Below are positions 16,730 through 25,887 of a stretch of DNA of 64,000 nucleotides, one piece after another (position 1 is the first letter of the stretch; the number at the start of each line of letters is the position of its first letter). Both the position numbers and the translations under genes were made by a program. Origin of the DNA: an uncultured Acetatifactor sp. (lineage in GTDB: Bacteria > Bacillota > Clostridia > Lachnospirales > Lachnospiraceae); the NCBI GenBank assembly GCA_934426825.1, contig CAKRYI010000001.1:248001-312000 (forward strand), read 5' to 3'. The notes under the pieces are model-generated. The model was not told the origin of the DNA, made no database searches, and was given only the letters and a program-made list of their open reading frames with translations.

Positions 16730-17977
16730 TCAGCCTCTTATCTGTCCGTTTCCGTGAACGGTATACTTGTAGGAGGTAAGTTCCTTTAATCCCATAGGAC
16801 CCCTTGCATGGAGTTTCTGGGTACTGATTCCGATTTCTGCACCAAACCCGAATTCAAAGCCGTCGGTAAACCGTGTGGAGGCGTTGACATAAACGCATGC
16901 CGCATCCACCTCATTCAAAAACTGCTCCGCAGCCTGCGCATTTTCGGTCACGATACATTCCGAATGTTTGGTATTATATTTGTTGATATGTGCAATGGCT
17001 TCCTCTACACTGTCCACGGTTTTCACGGAAATAATATAGTCTAAATACTCCGTTCCGAAATCTTCCTCCGTGGCAGGTACGCAGTCCGTCAGCACTTCCC
17101 TAATTCCTTCGTCTCCGCGCATCTCCACATTTTTGGTCTGAAGTGCTTCTGCCAGTTTAGGAAGCAGTGCCTCCCGAATATCCCTGTGAACCACCAGTGA
17201 CTCACAGGCATTACAGACACCGATTCTCTGCGTCTTGGCATTGAAAATGATTTTTACTGCCATATCCACGTCTGCGTCCTTATCCACATACACATGGCAG
17301 TTACCGGTTCCGGTCTCGATAACGGGTATGGAGCTGTTCTCCACCACAGCACGAATCAGTCCGGCGCCGCCTCTGGGAATCAATACGTCCACATACTGAT
17401 TCAGCTTCATAAAGGCAGAGGTTACCGTACGGTCCGTGTCCGCAATCAACTGTACCGCATCCACCGTCATACCGCTTTGCTCAAGTGCCCCCTGCAATAC
17501 TTTTACAATAGCAAAGTTCGACTGCAAAGCGTCACTGCCGCCCTTTAAAATCACGGCATTTCCGGTCTTAAAGCAAAGTCCGAAAGCATCTGCCGTCACA
17601 TTCGGTCTGGATTCATAAATAATACCGATTACACCGAGCGGCACTCTTCTCTTTTCAATGAGAAGTCCGTTGGGACGCTCAAAACTGTCCATGATCTCAC
17701 CAATACAGTCAGGTAGTTCCGCAATCTGCTTAAGTCCCTCAGCCATTGCCTCTATCCGCTCAGGTGTCAGTCTCAGTCTGTCTATCATGGCAGGGTGCAT
17801 TCCGTTTTTTTCACCGTTTTCAATGTCCTGCTTATTTGCATCTAAAATTGCATTGCTGTTCTGTATCAGTGCGTCCGCCGCATGGATAAGTGCATTGTTT
17901 TTTTCTTCCGTGGACGCCTTCTGCAGCAAATACTTGGCAGCGACCGCACGCTGTCCCATAGCATTTAAATCCGTCAT
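16730..17977 (-). CDS. proA: Glutamate-5-semialdehyde dehydrogenase (gamma-glutamyl phosphate reductase)
   Basis: Second step of proline synthesis: NADPH-dependent reduction of gamma-glutamyl phosphate. The 415-residue protein is an aldehyde-dehydrogenase-fold enzyme of normal length. VPLGVIGIIYESRPNVT and NAVILKGGSDA (cofactor region) and the catalytic-Cys stretch RIGVCNACESLVV are present. It lies in one run with proB, but a DUF896 gene and a 5-formyl-THF cyclo-ligase gene sit between them. Confidence 0.95.
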   Translation of the reverse strand: MTDLNAMGQRAVAAKYLLQKASTEEKNNALIHAADALIQNSNAILDANKQDIENGEKNGMHPAMIDRLRLTPERIEAMAEGLKQIAELPDCIGEIMDSFERPNGLLIEKRRVPLGVIGIIYESRPNVTADAFGLCFKTGNAVILKGGSDALQSNFAIVKVLQGALEQSGMTVDAVQLIADTDRTVTSAFMKLNQYVDVLIPRGGAGLIRAVVENSSIPVIETGTGNCHVYVDKDADVDMAVKIIFNAKTQRIGVCNACESLVVHRDIREALLPKLAEALQTKNVEMRGDEGIREVLTDCVPATEEDFGTEYLDYIISVKTVDSVEEAIAHINKYNTKHSECIVTENAQAAEQFLNEVDAACVYVNASTRFTDGFEFGFGAEIGISTQKLHARGPMGLKELTSYKYTVHGNGQIRG

Positions 17978-18036
17978 TTTCCTATCCCCTTTCTTCTATA
18001 TCATTTCTATATAAAGTCTATATCATTATGTAACTC

Positions 18037-18615
18037 TCAGACACAGATAACCTGATATGGTTTAATGTCCAGTTCCTCCGCCGGAATTTCCTCTACCATC
18101 TGGCACTGAAATCCCACTGCAATCGTGCGAAGCTGTAAGGCTTCCTTTCCGGCTAAATAGCGGTCATAAAAACCTTTGCCGTAGCCGATACGGTGGCGTT
18201 TTTTATCAAAGGCAACTCCCGGCATCAACATCAGTATTTTTTCTGCCGTTTCGGCGTGTCCGATATACTCCGCATATTCAAAAACTTCCGTGTCACCCTT
18301 CGGCTCCGGAATGCCGCGGTAGCCTTTCTGCAAATCATTCCTATCCGTTATGCGGTAAAAAAGCATATCTGTACCTTCCACTTTCGGAAGATAAACCTGT
18401 TTTCCCCTCCGCAGAGCGTCCGTCAGAATTTCCGTAGTGTCTATCTCCGTGCCGTAGGAGGCAAAACCTAAAAGGATGTCGGAACGATAATACCATTGAT
18501 GTCCCAAAATTCTCTCCGTCAAAAGAACGGCGGCTCTTTTCCGGCTTTGTTCATCCAGCTCTTTTCTGCGCGCCAGTACATCGGAACGTATCTCTGACTT
18601 TTTACTTTCCGCCAT
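18037..18615 (-). CDS. 5-formyltetrahydrofolate cyclo-ligase
   Basis: ATP-dependent conversion of 5-formyl-THF to 5,10-methenyl-THF (MTHFS family, 192 residues). The N-terminal KSEIRSDVLARRKEL and the C-terminal PGVAFDKKRHRIGYGKGFYDRYL (nucleotide-binding GYGKGYYDR type motif) are both present. The ATG at 18615 overlaps the end of the DUF896 gene by 14 nt, so the two are probably translationally coupled. Confidence 0.92.
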   Translation of the reverse strand: MAESKKSEIRSDVLARRKELDEQSRKRAAVLLTERILGHQWYYRSDILLGFASYGTEIDTTEILTDALRRGKQVYLPKVEGTDMLFYRITDRNDLQKGYRGIPEPKGDTEVFEYAEYIGHAETAEKILMLMPGVAFDKKRHRIGYGKGFYDRYLAGKEALQLRTIAVGFQCQMVEEIPAEELDIKPYQVICV

Positions 18616-18817
18616 ATTTTTTACCCAAATCCTCAACGCTTCCATCGGGGCGTTCAATTACAATATTGTCCAACTGGGATTTCAGGTTTGACCTGACGCT
18701 CTCCACATATTCCTTGCGCAGTCTCGCCTGTTCCTGTTTCTCTTCCTCCGTCAGTCCCTCTTTCTGGGATTTGTGGTACAGTTCGTTGATTCGTTTGATT
18801 CTTTCATCCATATTCAT
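18602..18817 (-). CDS. DUF896 (YnzC-like) small protein
   Basis: 71-residue protein with the DUF896 pattern: ERIKRINELYHKSQKEGLTEEEKQEQARLR (helical hairpin) and then KSQLDNIVIERPDG. The function of the family is not settled. ATG 18817 was chosen by family length; TTG codons at 18826/18829 lie nearer to the GAGG ribosome site and could be the true start. It sits between proB and fthC. Confidence 0.85.
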   Translation of the reverse strand: MNMDERIKRINELYHKSQKEGLTEEEKQEQARLRKEYVESVRSNLKSQLDNIVIERPDGSVEDLGKKYGGK

Positions 18818-18864
18818 AGCGGTCAACAATACCTCTTTTCTTTGAAATCAATCTGCATATGTAC

Positions 18865-19731
18865 TTATTTATGCAGTCCGTCTACAAACAAAGGAAGGTC
18901 AAATCCCTTATCTTTATGTGCCACAAAAAGAGTGCCTTCGTTTTTACCTTCCAGAATCCGGTGCAGCACACCAATGTCCGCACTGTTGGCAATCACCATA
19001 TCCACGTTGGAACTGGTGGCGATTTTGGCGGCTACCAACTTGGTATTCATACCGCCGGTTCCCACATCGCTGCCGGTGCTTTTCTTGCCCATTCCCATAA
19101 GTTCATCATTCAGGCAGTCCACCTGCTCAATAAATTTTGCATTCGGGTTCTGTCTGGGATCGTCCGTATACAGTCCGTCAATATCGGAGAGAAGAATCAG
19201 CAAATCTGCGTCTACCAGAGCCGCAACAATGGCGGACAAGGTATCGTTGTCACCGATTTCGATTTCGTAGGTTGCTACCGTATCGTTTTCGTTTACGACC
19301 GGAATTGCTCCCATTTTCAATAATTCCGAAAAAGTATTGTGAGCATTGTAACGGTTCAAATCGTCTACAATGGTGTTCTTTGTCATCAAAATCTGGGCTG
19401 CCACCTGATTATACTCCGAAAACAGCTTCTGATACGTCATCATCAGGCTTGCCTGTCCGATGGCTGAACATGCCTGTTTTACCGCCATGGCTTCTGCCTG
19501 CGTTTCTCCTGTTATTGTCCTTAAGCCCATCACTCTTTTTCCGACGGCAATGGCACCGGAAGTCACCAGTACAACTTCCTTTCCCTGATTACGGATGTCG
19601 CACAGTTCCCTTACCAGCTTTTCCAGACGAATGTAATCCAGTCCTCCGGTCTCAGCGTGTTGCAGGGAAGAAGAACCAATCTTCACCACAATCCGTTTCT
19701 TATCTTTCATTTTTTCTCTTAAATTTTCCAC
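18865..19731 (-). CDS. proB: Glutamate 5-kinase without PUA domain
   Basis: First step of proline synthesis: ATP-dependent phosphorylation of glutamate. At 288 residues it contains only the amino-acid-kinase domain (VVKIGSSSL near 14-22, LVTSGAIAVG, VNENDTVA, LLSDIDGLYTDDPR, GTGGMNTKL) and lacks the C-terminal PUA domain of enterobacterial ProB. The GTG at 19731 gives the N-terminus MENLREKMKDKK but abuts its AAAAGG; ATG 19710 is an alternative. It leads the proB-DUF896-fthC-proA-ppa run. Confidence 0.92.
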   Translation of the reverse strand: MENLREKMKDKKRIVVKIGSSSLQHAETGGLDYIRLEKLVRELCDIRNQGKEVVLVTSGAIAVGKRVMGLRTITGETQAEAMAVKQACSAIGQASLMMTYQKLFSEYNQVAAQILMTKNTIVDDLNRYNAHNTFSELLKMGAIPVVNENDTVATYEIEIGDNDTLSAIVAALVDADLLILLSDIDGLYTDDPRQNPNAKFIEQVDCLNDELMGMGKKSTGSDVGTGGMNTKLVAAKIATSSNVDMVIANSADIGVLHRILEGKNEGTLFVAHKDKGFDLPLFVDGLHK

Positions 19732-19811
19732 CTTTTAAACCTGTTCCCTGCGCTGCGTGCGCTTTTTCTTCCCCTTCGCCGGTACGCATATTTATCCGGC
19801 AACTGTTTTTT

Positions 19812-19840
19812 ATTGTACTGTATTCTTTCTGTAACGTCAA
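19812..19840 (-). promoter_or_regulatory. Promoter of the proB operon
   Basis: Minus-strand TTGACG (19835-19840), a 17-nt spacer and TACAAT (19812-19817), about 75 nt before the proB start. It lies directly beside the long inverted repeat. Confidence 0.7.
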
Positions 19841-19846
19841 TTCCAG

Positions 19847-20061
19847 AATTTCCCTGAGTTTCCGCTAATTACTATAATACCGATGCAATTACGAATATTT
19901 TCGCTCAGTTACGCTCTCGCTCCGTAAAAAACGTAGCGGCACATACAAATTTTCGTTCGTTATCACTCCGAAAATCTTAATGCCGACGTTTTTTAAGGAA
20001 CTTCGCCGAAAATATTCGCGCTGCATCCGGGAAAAGGAGAATGCTGAAACTCAGGAAAATT
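19847..20061. repeat. Long imperfect inverted repeat (about 215 bp)
   Basis: The region 19732-20050 holds no gene. Matching blocks run symmetrically inward: AATTTCCCTGAGTTTCCG (19847-19864) with its imperfect complement at 20044-20061, CGAATATTTTCG (19892-19903) with CGAAAATATTCG (20007-20018), and TAAAAAACGT (19925-19934) with ACGTTTTTTA (19986-19995). An inner hairpin, AATTTTCG (19948-19955) with CGAAAAT (from 19969), closes the centre. The outermost right block contains the stop codon of the upstream flavoprotein gene. It may be a MITE-like remnant or a large terminator structure; I see no target-site duplication. Confidence 0.7.
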
Positions 20062-21718
20062 TAGACGCAATCGCCTCCGCAATCCGTATCCCGTCCATTG
20101 CCGCAGAGGTGATGCCTCCTGCATATCCGGCCCCTTCGCCGCAGGGGTAAAGTCCTCTGATTTCGGATTGCAGCGTGTCATCCCGGCGGATTCGCACCGG
20201 TGAGGACGTCCGGCTCTCCACTCCCAAAAGAATGGCATCCTCTCTGTCAAATCCCTTTATCTGCCGCCCGAACACTTCCATTCCTTCCACAAATGCCCGG
20301 TTACATTCCTCCGGCAAAATACGGCTTACATCCGCCCACCGGTAAGCACCCTTGCAACAGGGCTGTAACTCTTCTGCCTCCCCCTGTTCCTTCTGTGCTT
20401 CCCGCTCTTTTCTCAAATCCGCCTCCGCAATGTTTCCGGTGACATATTCCTTAAAAATTCCGTAACGCTGTGCCGGAATACACCCCTGTCCAAGCTCATA
20501 GGCACGTTCCTCCAGCATTCTCTGAAAAGCAATCCCGGCAAGAGGATGCTCTGATCCAAAGTCCTCCGGCGTCACGGACACGATAATGGCACTGTTTGCA
20601 TTTTTACCGTTCCGCCCGCTGTAGCTCATCCCGTTTACCGCCAGTCTGTGCGGCTCTGAGGAAGCATTCACCACATAACCGCCCGGACACATACAGAACG
20701 AATAAACTCCTCTTCCGGTGGACGTCTTAGCCGTCACCTTATAGGGCGCTGCACCCAGATTTCCGGGATTTTTCCTGCCGTACTGGCTCTCATTTATCAT
20801 TTCCTGCGGGTGCTCCACCCGAAGTCCCACCGCAAAAGATTTCGCCTCCATGGGAATCCCCCGGTCATACAGCATGGAAAAGGTGTCTCTGGCGCTGTGT
20901 CCGATGGCAAGTACTAGCTGCTCACAGGGATATTCCTCCTCGCCGTTAATTACGATTCCGCTCACATGATTGTCCGTCATGCAAATATCCGTCACCTGAC
21001 TTTCAAAGCGCACTTCTCCGCCTAACCGGATGATTTCCTCCCTCATTCCTTTTACCACACGGCTCAAAACATCCGTGCCGATATGTGGTTTTGCCTCATA
21101 CAAAATGGACTCCTTGGCGCCAAAGGCAACAAAGGTTTTGAGCACCTCCCTGTTTCTGCCGTCCTTATCCTTTACCAGCGTATTCAACTTGCCGTCGGAA
21201 AACGTGCCTGCCCCGCCTTCCCCAAACTGGACATTGGAATTGGGATTTAGCGGTCCGCCATTCCAGAAAGCCTTCACATCCGCCTGTCTGGACTCCACAT
21301 CCTTACCGCGTTCCAGAATCAGGGGACGATACCCGTTTTTCGCCAGATAATAGGCGCAGAACAATCCTGCCGGTCCCATGCCGACAATGACCGTCCGGTG
21401 CTTTTGCTTTACCGTTCCCTCAACGGGAATATTTTCCCCTACGGGGAAATGATAAGTTACTGCCTCCGCCCGCTGTATCTGTTCTTTCAAGCCTTTTCTG
21501 CACTGCAATGTCTGCAGAAGTTTCTTTTCATTGGCAACCTCCGCATCCACCGTGTAGATATAAAAAATTTCCGGCTTTTTTCTGGCATCTATGGATTGTC
21601 TGATAATCTCCAGACTTTTGATTTCTTTCACCGGAATACGGAGCAGTTCGGCGACTTTATCCCGTAACTGCTCCTGCGTATGCTCCGTATTTATTTTCAG
21701 TTGATTAATCCGAATCAT
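20051..21718 (-). CDS. FAD-dependent oxidoreductase, COG2509-like
   Basis: 555-residue flavoprotein of an uncharacterised, widespread FAD-dependent dehydrogenase family. An N-terminal small domain (about 1-95) precedes the dinucleotide site VIVGMGPAGLFCAYYLA, the second FAD contact LERG, the segment NVQFGEGGAGTFSDGKLNT and the C-terminal FAD motif YPCGEGAGYAGGITSAAMDG. Substrate unknown. It is the last gene of the long nth-to-flavoprotein run, and its stop codon lies in the inverted repeat. Confidence 0.88.
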   Translation of the reverse strand: MIRINQLKINTEHTQEQLRDKVAELLRIPVKEIKSLEIIRQSIDARKKPEIFYIYTVDAEVANEKKLLQTLQCRKGLKEQIQRAEAVTYHFPVGENIPVEGTVKQKHRTVIVGMGPAGLFCAYYLAKNGYRPLILERGKDVESRQADVKAFWNGGPLNPNSNVQFGEGGAGTFSDGKLNTLVKDKDGRNREVLKTFVAFGAKESILYEAKPHIGTDVLSRVVKGMREEIIRLGGEVRFESQVTDICMTDNHVSGIVINGEEEYPCEQLVLAIGHSARDTFSMLYDRGIPMEAKSFAVGLRVEHPQEMINESQYGRKNPGNLGAAPYKVTAKTSTGRGVYSFCMCPGGYVVNASSEPHRLAVNGMSYSGRNGKNANSAIIVSVTPEDFGSEHPLAGIAFQRMLEERAYELGQGCIPAQRYGIFKEYVTGNIAEADLRKEREAQKEQGEAEELQPCCKGAYRWADVSRILPEECNRAFVEGMEVFGRQIKGFDREDAILLGVESRTSSPVRIRRDDTLQSEIRGLYPCGEGAGYAGGITSAAMDGIRIAEAIASKFS

Positions 21719-21755
21719 AGTATCAACCGTACCCTTCTATGTAATCTTGGTAATC

Positions 21756-22991
21756 TTACTTCCGGCTGTCCTTTCCTGCCGCTTTTCCGGCGAGATACCC
21801 GCTGCTCCATGCCCACTGCAGATTGTAACCGCCGCATTTTCCGTCCACATCCAGAAGTTCTCCCGCCAGATACACACCGGGGCAGAGTACGGATTCCATA
21901 TGCTCTGTCACCTGCGCCACATCCACACCACCGGCACATACCTGCGCATTGTCATAGGGATTGCTTCCCGTTACATGCAGTTTCCAGTTCCGGCAGTTCC
22001 CGTAAACCTGCTCCAGCAGAAACGGTTCCGCCTCCTCCACCGGTGTTGCCGGTTTCAGTCCCGCCATCTTCATGAAAAGCATCATCAGCTTCTTATTCAG
22101 CATTCCGGTAAAGAACTCCTCCGCCGTCCGGTCTGACTGTAACAGACTCCGGCTGACACACAGCGTGGAAAAATCCGCATCCGTATATTCCGGCAAAAGA
22201 TTCAGCGTAACCTCTACTTCCTCATTCTCCCTCAGCAGATAATTCACAACTCTGCTTACCTGAAAAACGGGAATCCCTGAAATTCCGTAATCCGTAAACT
22301 GAATTTCCCCGGTTTCCTCCGCCACACATACTCCGTCTTTCCACACAGAGACACGCCCCTCTGCCCGGACGCCGGCAACCGCTTTCAGATAATCCTCACG
22401 GCACCGAAGCTGAACCAGCGCAGGCACGGCGGGAACCAGACAGTGTCCCAACTGTTTTGCCAGCTTATATCCGCTCCCATCCGAGCCGGTTTTCGGAGCT
22501 GCCTTTCCACCGCATGCCAGAACCACCGCATCGAAAACAAATTGTTGTTTTCCGTCGGAAAGTATAATTTTTCCTGCCCCGTCCTTATCTATATGATTGA
22601 TTTTACATTCCGTGACAATCTCCACCCCAAGCACTTTCAGTTCATTGCGGAGTATATCCAGGACAACCGAAGCCTGTTCACAGACAGGATATAAATATCC
22701 GTTTTTATTTTTTATCAAAAGACCCAGCTCCCGGAAAAAACGAACGGTATCTTCCACTCCGAAACAGTTCAAGGCGCTCTGAATCCATTCCCGGCTGCCA
22801 CCGTAATACATATCCGCATCCAGACATAAGTTTCCCAGATTACATTTGCCGTTTCCCGTCATTAACAGCTTTTTGCCGACGCGCTCTCCCCGCTCCAAAA
22901 TGGTAACGGACGCTCCCTGCCTTGCCGCCGTGATTGCCGCCATCATTCCTGCAGCTCCGCCGCCCACAACACCAACCGTCTTTCTGTTCAT
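21756..22991 (-). CDS. HI0933/YhiN-family flavoprotein
   Basis: 411-residue predicted FAD-binding oxidoreductase (BaiN/HI0933 family). It shows VGVVGGGAAGMMAAITAA (FAD Rossmann site, residues 6-23), LERGERVGKKLLMTGNGKCNLGN, the hallmark of the family, and near the end GELLDVDGKCGGYNLQWAWSSG. Some members reduce bile acids or other unsaturated substrates, but the substrate here cannot be told. It lies between the BofC-like and COG2509 genes in the same run. Confidence 0.88.
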   Translation of the reverse strand: MNRKTVGVVGGGAAGMMAAITAARQGASVTILERGERVGKKLLMTGNGKCNLGNLCLDADMYYGGSREWIQSALNCFGVEDTVRFFRELGLLIKNKNGYLYPVCEQASVVLDILRNELKVLGVEIVTECKINHIDKDGAGKIILSDGKQQFVFDAVVLACGGKAAPKTGSDGSGYKLAKQLGHCLVPAVPALVQLRCREDYLKAVAGVRAEGRVSVWKDGVCVAEETGEIQFTDYGISGIPVFQVSRVVNYLLRENEEVEVTLNLLPEYTDADFSTLCVSRSLLQSDRTAEEFFTGMLNKKLMMLFMKMAGLKPATPVEEAEPFLLEQVYGNCRNWKLHVTGSNPYDNAQVCAGGVDVAQVTEHMESVLCPGVYLAGELLDVDGKCGGYNLQWAWSSGYLAGKAAGKDSRK

Positions 22992-23009
22992 AGATAATCC
23001 CTTCTTTTC

Positions 23010-23711
23010 TCAACTGGAATACGTTTCCAGAAAATCATACAAGCTCTCTTCGCTCTCCACCCACAGCATCTGCATAATTTCCCGCTGTAGTTCCTCCGGC
23101 AGTGTCTCCATGGAAATTCCGGTGTTGATATACACCGTCTCCATATCCTCAAGGTAGACCACCACCTCGTTGTCCCTCACCGCAAGATAAAAACTTTTAC
23201 TTGGCTGGATATATTGATAATTCATGCGTACCACAACACGCTCTCTGGAAAAAGAAAGCACTTCCAGACTCACAAATCCCCGCTCCATTTCCGCCAGCGG
23301 GGGAAATGCCTCGTAATCCGCCATGGCGTCCAAAAATTGTTCCCGGCTCATGCCAATATATTTGTGCGGAAGTTTGCTCACGGTCTCCACGCTGCTGTCC
23401 GTAAGCATATCCTTTTCTTCCAACACATATTTGGTATCCGCCGAAAGGGTCTCGCCGGACGCCGATGCCTCTTTTATCGGAAACGCTTTCTCCTCCGTCT
23501 CTTTTTCAGGCGGTGTCGGTTCCGAACTTTCCTTCGATGCCCCGAAACTTTCCTCCACTAGATACGGCTGCCCGACCGGAAGCTCCTGTATTTCTTTTTT
23601 CTGCTCGCCGGGATAGAAAAAGTGCATGGTCTGTACCCCAAGGAAAAAGCCGACTCCAAGCATTACCAACGGATACAAAACAAACAGACTGATACCTTTC
23701 ACAACTTTCAT
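23010..23711 (-). CDS. Membrane-anchored protein with BofC-like C-terminal region
   Basis: 233-residue protein with one N-terminal membrane segment (about 7-28), a Glu/Pro/Ser-rich linker (about 40-85) and a C-terminal region (about 150-230). The C-terminal pattern FYLAVRDNEVVVY...ISMETLPEELQREI...LYDFLETYSS resembles the BofC C-terminal domain. In Bacillus, BofC influences pro-sigma-K processing. ATG 23711 was preferred over TTG 23723. Location beside a SpoVB-like flippase and yqfC/yqfD supports a sporulation or envelope role; the assignment is tentative. Confidence 0.65.
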   Translation of the reverse strand: MKVVKGISLFVLYPLVMLGVGFFLGVQTMHFFYPGEQKKEIQELPVGQPYLVEESFGASKESSEPTPPEKETEEKAFPIKEASASGETLSADTKYVLEEKDMLTDSSVETVSKLPHKYIGMSREQFLDAMADYEAFPPLAEMERGFVSLEVLSFSRERVVVRMNYQYIQPSKSFYLAVRDNEVVVYLEDMETVYINTGISMETLPEELQREIMQMLWVESEESLYDFLETYSS

Positions 23712-23774
23712 ACTCTCTCGCAATTCCTTTTGTTTTTGCTGTTAGTATCAGTCGTTTTTCCGTAAAATATACCA

Positions 23775-25382
23775 TTATGAAAAGATATGTAAGGCTTGTC
23801 CCACCTTAAGTATCAGCTTTCCGCCGGGCACTGTCTTTAAGTCGGATGCCTTAAAACAGCGTAAGAACAAAAGAATCACCCAGTAAATGGCAAAGGATAA
23901 CACAAAAGCAAAAACAGCGGTTGCTCCGTTTCCCAGGTGAGGGGTTAATCCTTTTCCCAAAAGCATGCACAGCAGTCCTACCGCACAGGCAGCTCCGACA
24001 GGAATCACCACCAGTCGCATCCAGTCAATTCCCACCCGCAGAATCCTGCAGCAGAAGAACCCTGCCACCAGACAAAATACCGCTCCGGCTGCCAAAAAAG
24101 CATAGACCAAAGCATATGCCCCGCATTTACCGACATTCAAAAGAATCACCGAAAGCAACAGGAACAATACATCCATTCCTCCCAATGCCGCCAGTAACTG
24201 ATATTTTCTTCCGGTCAGCAAAAGCAGTCTGCCAAAATACAATCCCAAAACAGCAATGACAATCAGTGCGGAACCCTGCTTAAGCATGGACTCTGCCGTC
24301 TTTTGCTCCGCCCCGTAAAATGCACCGGTAAGCTGGCCTGCCATCATAGCCGTAAATACCGCCATATATACAGTCAGTGCAACTCCTGTCTGAAATCCGC
24401 CCAAGAAACTGCTCTTGGCATACCGCTGGTCCTCCTTCCGCAAATAGCCGGCAGTTCTGGCATTTGCCGCTATCAGGCACAGATAGCCGATAACCACCGC
24501 AATTCCACAGATAACAAGATATTTTCCGGCATATGCGCCGTAATTTTCCGAGAAAATATCTATCCCCGATTCTTTTTTACGGTATAATACCATTCCCATC
24601 CACAGCGGAAGTTCAAGCAATACAAGTAAAAGCACCGAAATCCCTCTGGTTCCGTACAATACCCTCACCGTATCCACCAGACTCTCCGTCTTTTTCATGC
24701 CTTCCTTTTCCTGTTTGCCGGCAGACTTCCTGTGTCCGATAAAAACAATTACCAGAAACAATAAAACAAGCAATTCCGTCACACCGAAGGAAACCGCAAT
24801 GCCCACACTGCGGTACATGGAGTGGTATGCCTCGTCTCCGAGCAGCCTGCTGACCTTTTCTCCGTAATTACCCAAAACTCCGATAAACAACAGTCCAAAG
24901 CCCAGAAATAAAACCTGACGAAGCACTGCCGATACCGCCGCCGGAAGTTCCGAACCCTGTCCTAAAAAATATCCCTTGCACACATCCGACGCTACCCGAA
25001 GAACCAAAGCAGGTACTAACACCGTGGTAATCAGACTGCTGTACGGAATGTTCAAAAAGTTCTTTGCCAGTGGCTCGGCAAGGGCAAGACACAAAAATCC
25101 AAACACTGCCCCCACGATAATCTGCACCACCATTGCCCGTCTGCGGATACAGGCGGCATTGCGGTACTGCCCCCTGGCATTGCGACCCTTTATGATTCTG
25201 CCGAGACTTTCCGGCAGTGCGCCGGACACAACGGTCCACAGCAGGGAGATACATTCTAACGAAACCACAAGATAGGTGATTCCGCCGTTTCCCAATATTT
25301 TTCCGAAAATAATGCAGCCTGCCAGACCAATAATATATGCAAAAGCCTCTATCTGCCGTCTCTTTACTTCCACCTGATTCAT
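23775..25382 (-). CDS. MOP-superfamily flippase-like membrane protein (SpoVB/MurJ type)
   Basis: 535-residue polytopic protein with about 12-14 hydrophobic helices along its whole length. The N-terminal part (AYIIGLAGCIIFGKILGNGGITY) and the polar residues between helices fit oligosaccharide/lipid-linked flippases of the MATE/MviN/PST superfamily. Candidate substrates are lipid II or another undecaprenyl-linked precursor, perhaps during spore cortex formation. It starts 4 nt after the ybeY stop and is therefore in the same transcript. Confidence 0.7.
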   Translation of the reverse strand: MNQVEVKRRQIEAFAYIIGLAGCIIFGKILGNGGITYLVVSLECISLLWTVVSGALPESLGRIIKGRNARGQYRNAACIRRRAMVVQIIVGAVFGFLCLALAEPLAKNFLNIPYSSLITTVLVPALVLRVASDVCKGYFLGQGSELPAAVSAVLRQVLFLGFGLLFIGVLGNYGEKVSRLLGDEAYHSMYRSVGIAVSFGVTELLVLLFLVIVFIGHRKSAGKQEKEGMKKTESLVDTVRVLYGTRGISVLLLVLLELPLWMGMVLYRKKESGIDIFSENYGAYAGKYLVICGIAVVIGYLCLIAANARTAGYLRKEDQRYAKSSFLGGFQTGVALTVYMAVFTAMMAGQLTGAFYGAEQKTAESMLKQGSALIVIAVLGLYFGRLLLLTGRKYQLLAALGGMDVLFLLLSVILLNVGKCGAYALVYAFLAAGAVFCLVAGFFCCRILRVGIDWMRLVVIPVGAACAVGLLCMLLGKGLTPHLGNGATAVFAFVLSFAIYWVILLFLRCFKASDLKTVPGGKLILKVGQALHIFS

Positions 25383-25386
25383 AAGT

Positions 25387-25887
25387 CTACTCCCGCGTAA
25401 TGTTCAACTCGTTTAAAACCTCTTCCTGTTTCTGTTCCATCACCTTTGCCTCTGCTTCCACCATATGGTCATATCCGCACAAGTGAAGCATGCTGTGCGC
25501 CACCAGAAATGCAAACTCTCTCTTTTGGCTGTGTCCGTAGTTTTCCGCCTGTTCCTTTACCTTGTCCACGGAAATAATAATATCGCCAAGAATCAGCTCC
25601 CCGGTATCCGGATCAAAATAATCCGCTTCCTCGTCCTCGGAAATGCTGAAATCACTTTCCGTTTCAAAATTCAGATTGGGAAAAGAAAGGACATCCGTCT
25701 CCCTGTCGATTCCCCTGTATTCTTTGTTATACGCATGAATCCCTTCATTATCCGTGAGGAGCACATTAATCTGCACCTCATAGGGACATTTCTCCGTATC
25801 CAGCACCTTTTCCGCCACCAGTTTCACAATCTCTTCCGGTGAAAAGGGAAAAGAGACTTCTGTTTCATTTTCAACGTAAAAAGTCAT
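25387..25887 (-). CDS. ybeY: Endoribonuclease YbeY (rRNA maturation)
   Basis: Single-strand-specific metallo-endoribonuclease for 16S rRNA 3'-end maturation and ribosome quality control. The 166-residue protein carries the zinc motif HSMLHLCGYDH (H-x3-H-x5-H) near residues 130-140, with YRGIDRETDVLSFP upstream. The ATG at 25887 has AAGGAG behind it; the open frame extends 30 codons further without a ribosome site. It overlaps the HD gene by 17 nt, as in the conserved phoH-HD-ybeY order. Confidence 0.93.
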   Translation of the reverse strand: MTFYVENETEVSFPFSPEEIVKLVAEKVLDTEKCPYEVQINVLLTDNEGIHAYNKEYRGIDRETDVLSFPNLNFETESDFSISEDEEADYFDPDTGELILGDIIISVDKVKEQAENYGHSQKREFAFLVAHSMLHLCGYDHMVEAEAKVMEQKQEEVLNELNITRE

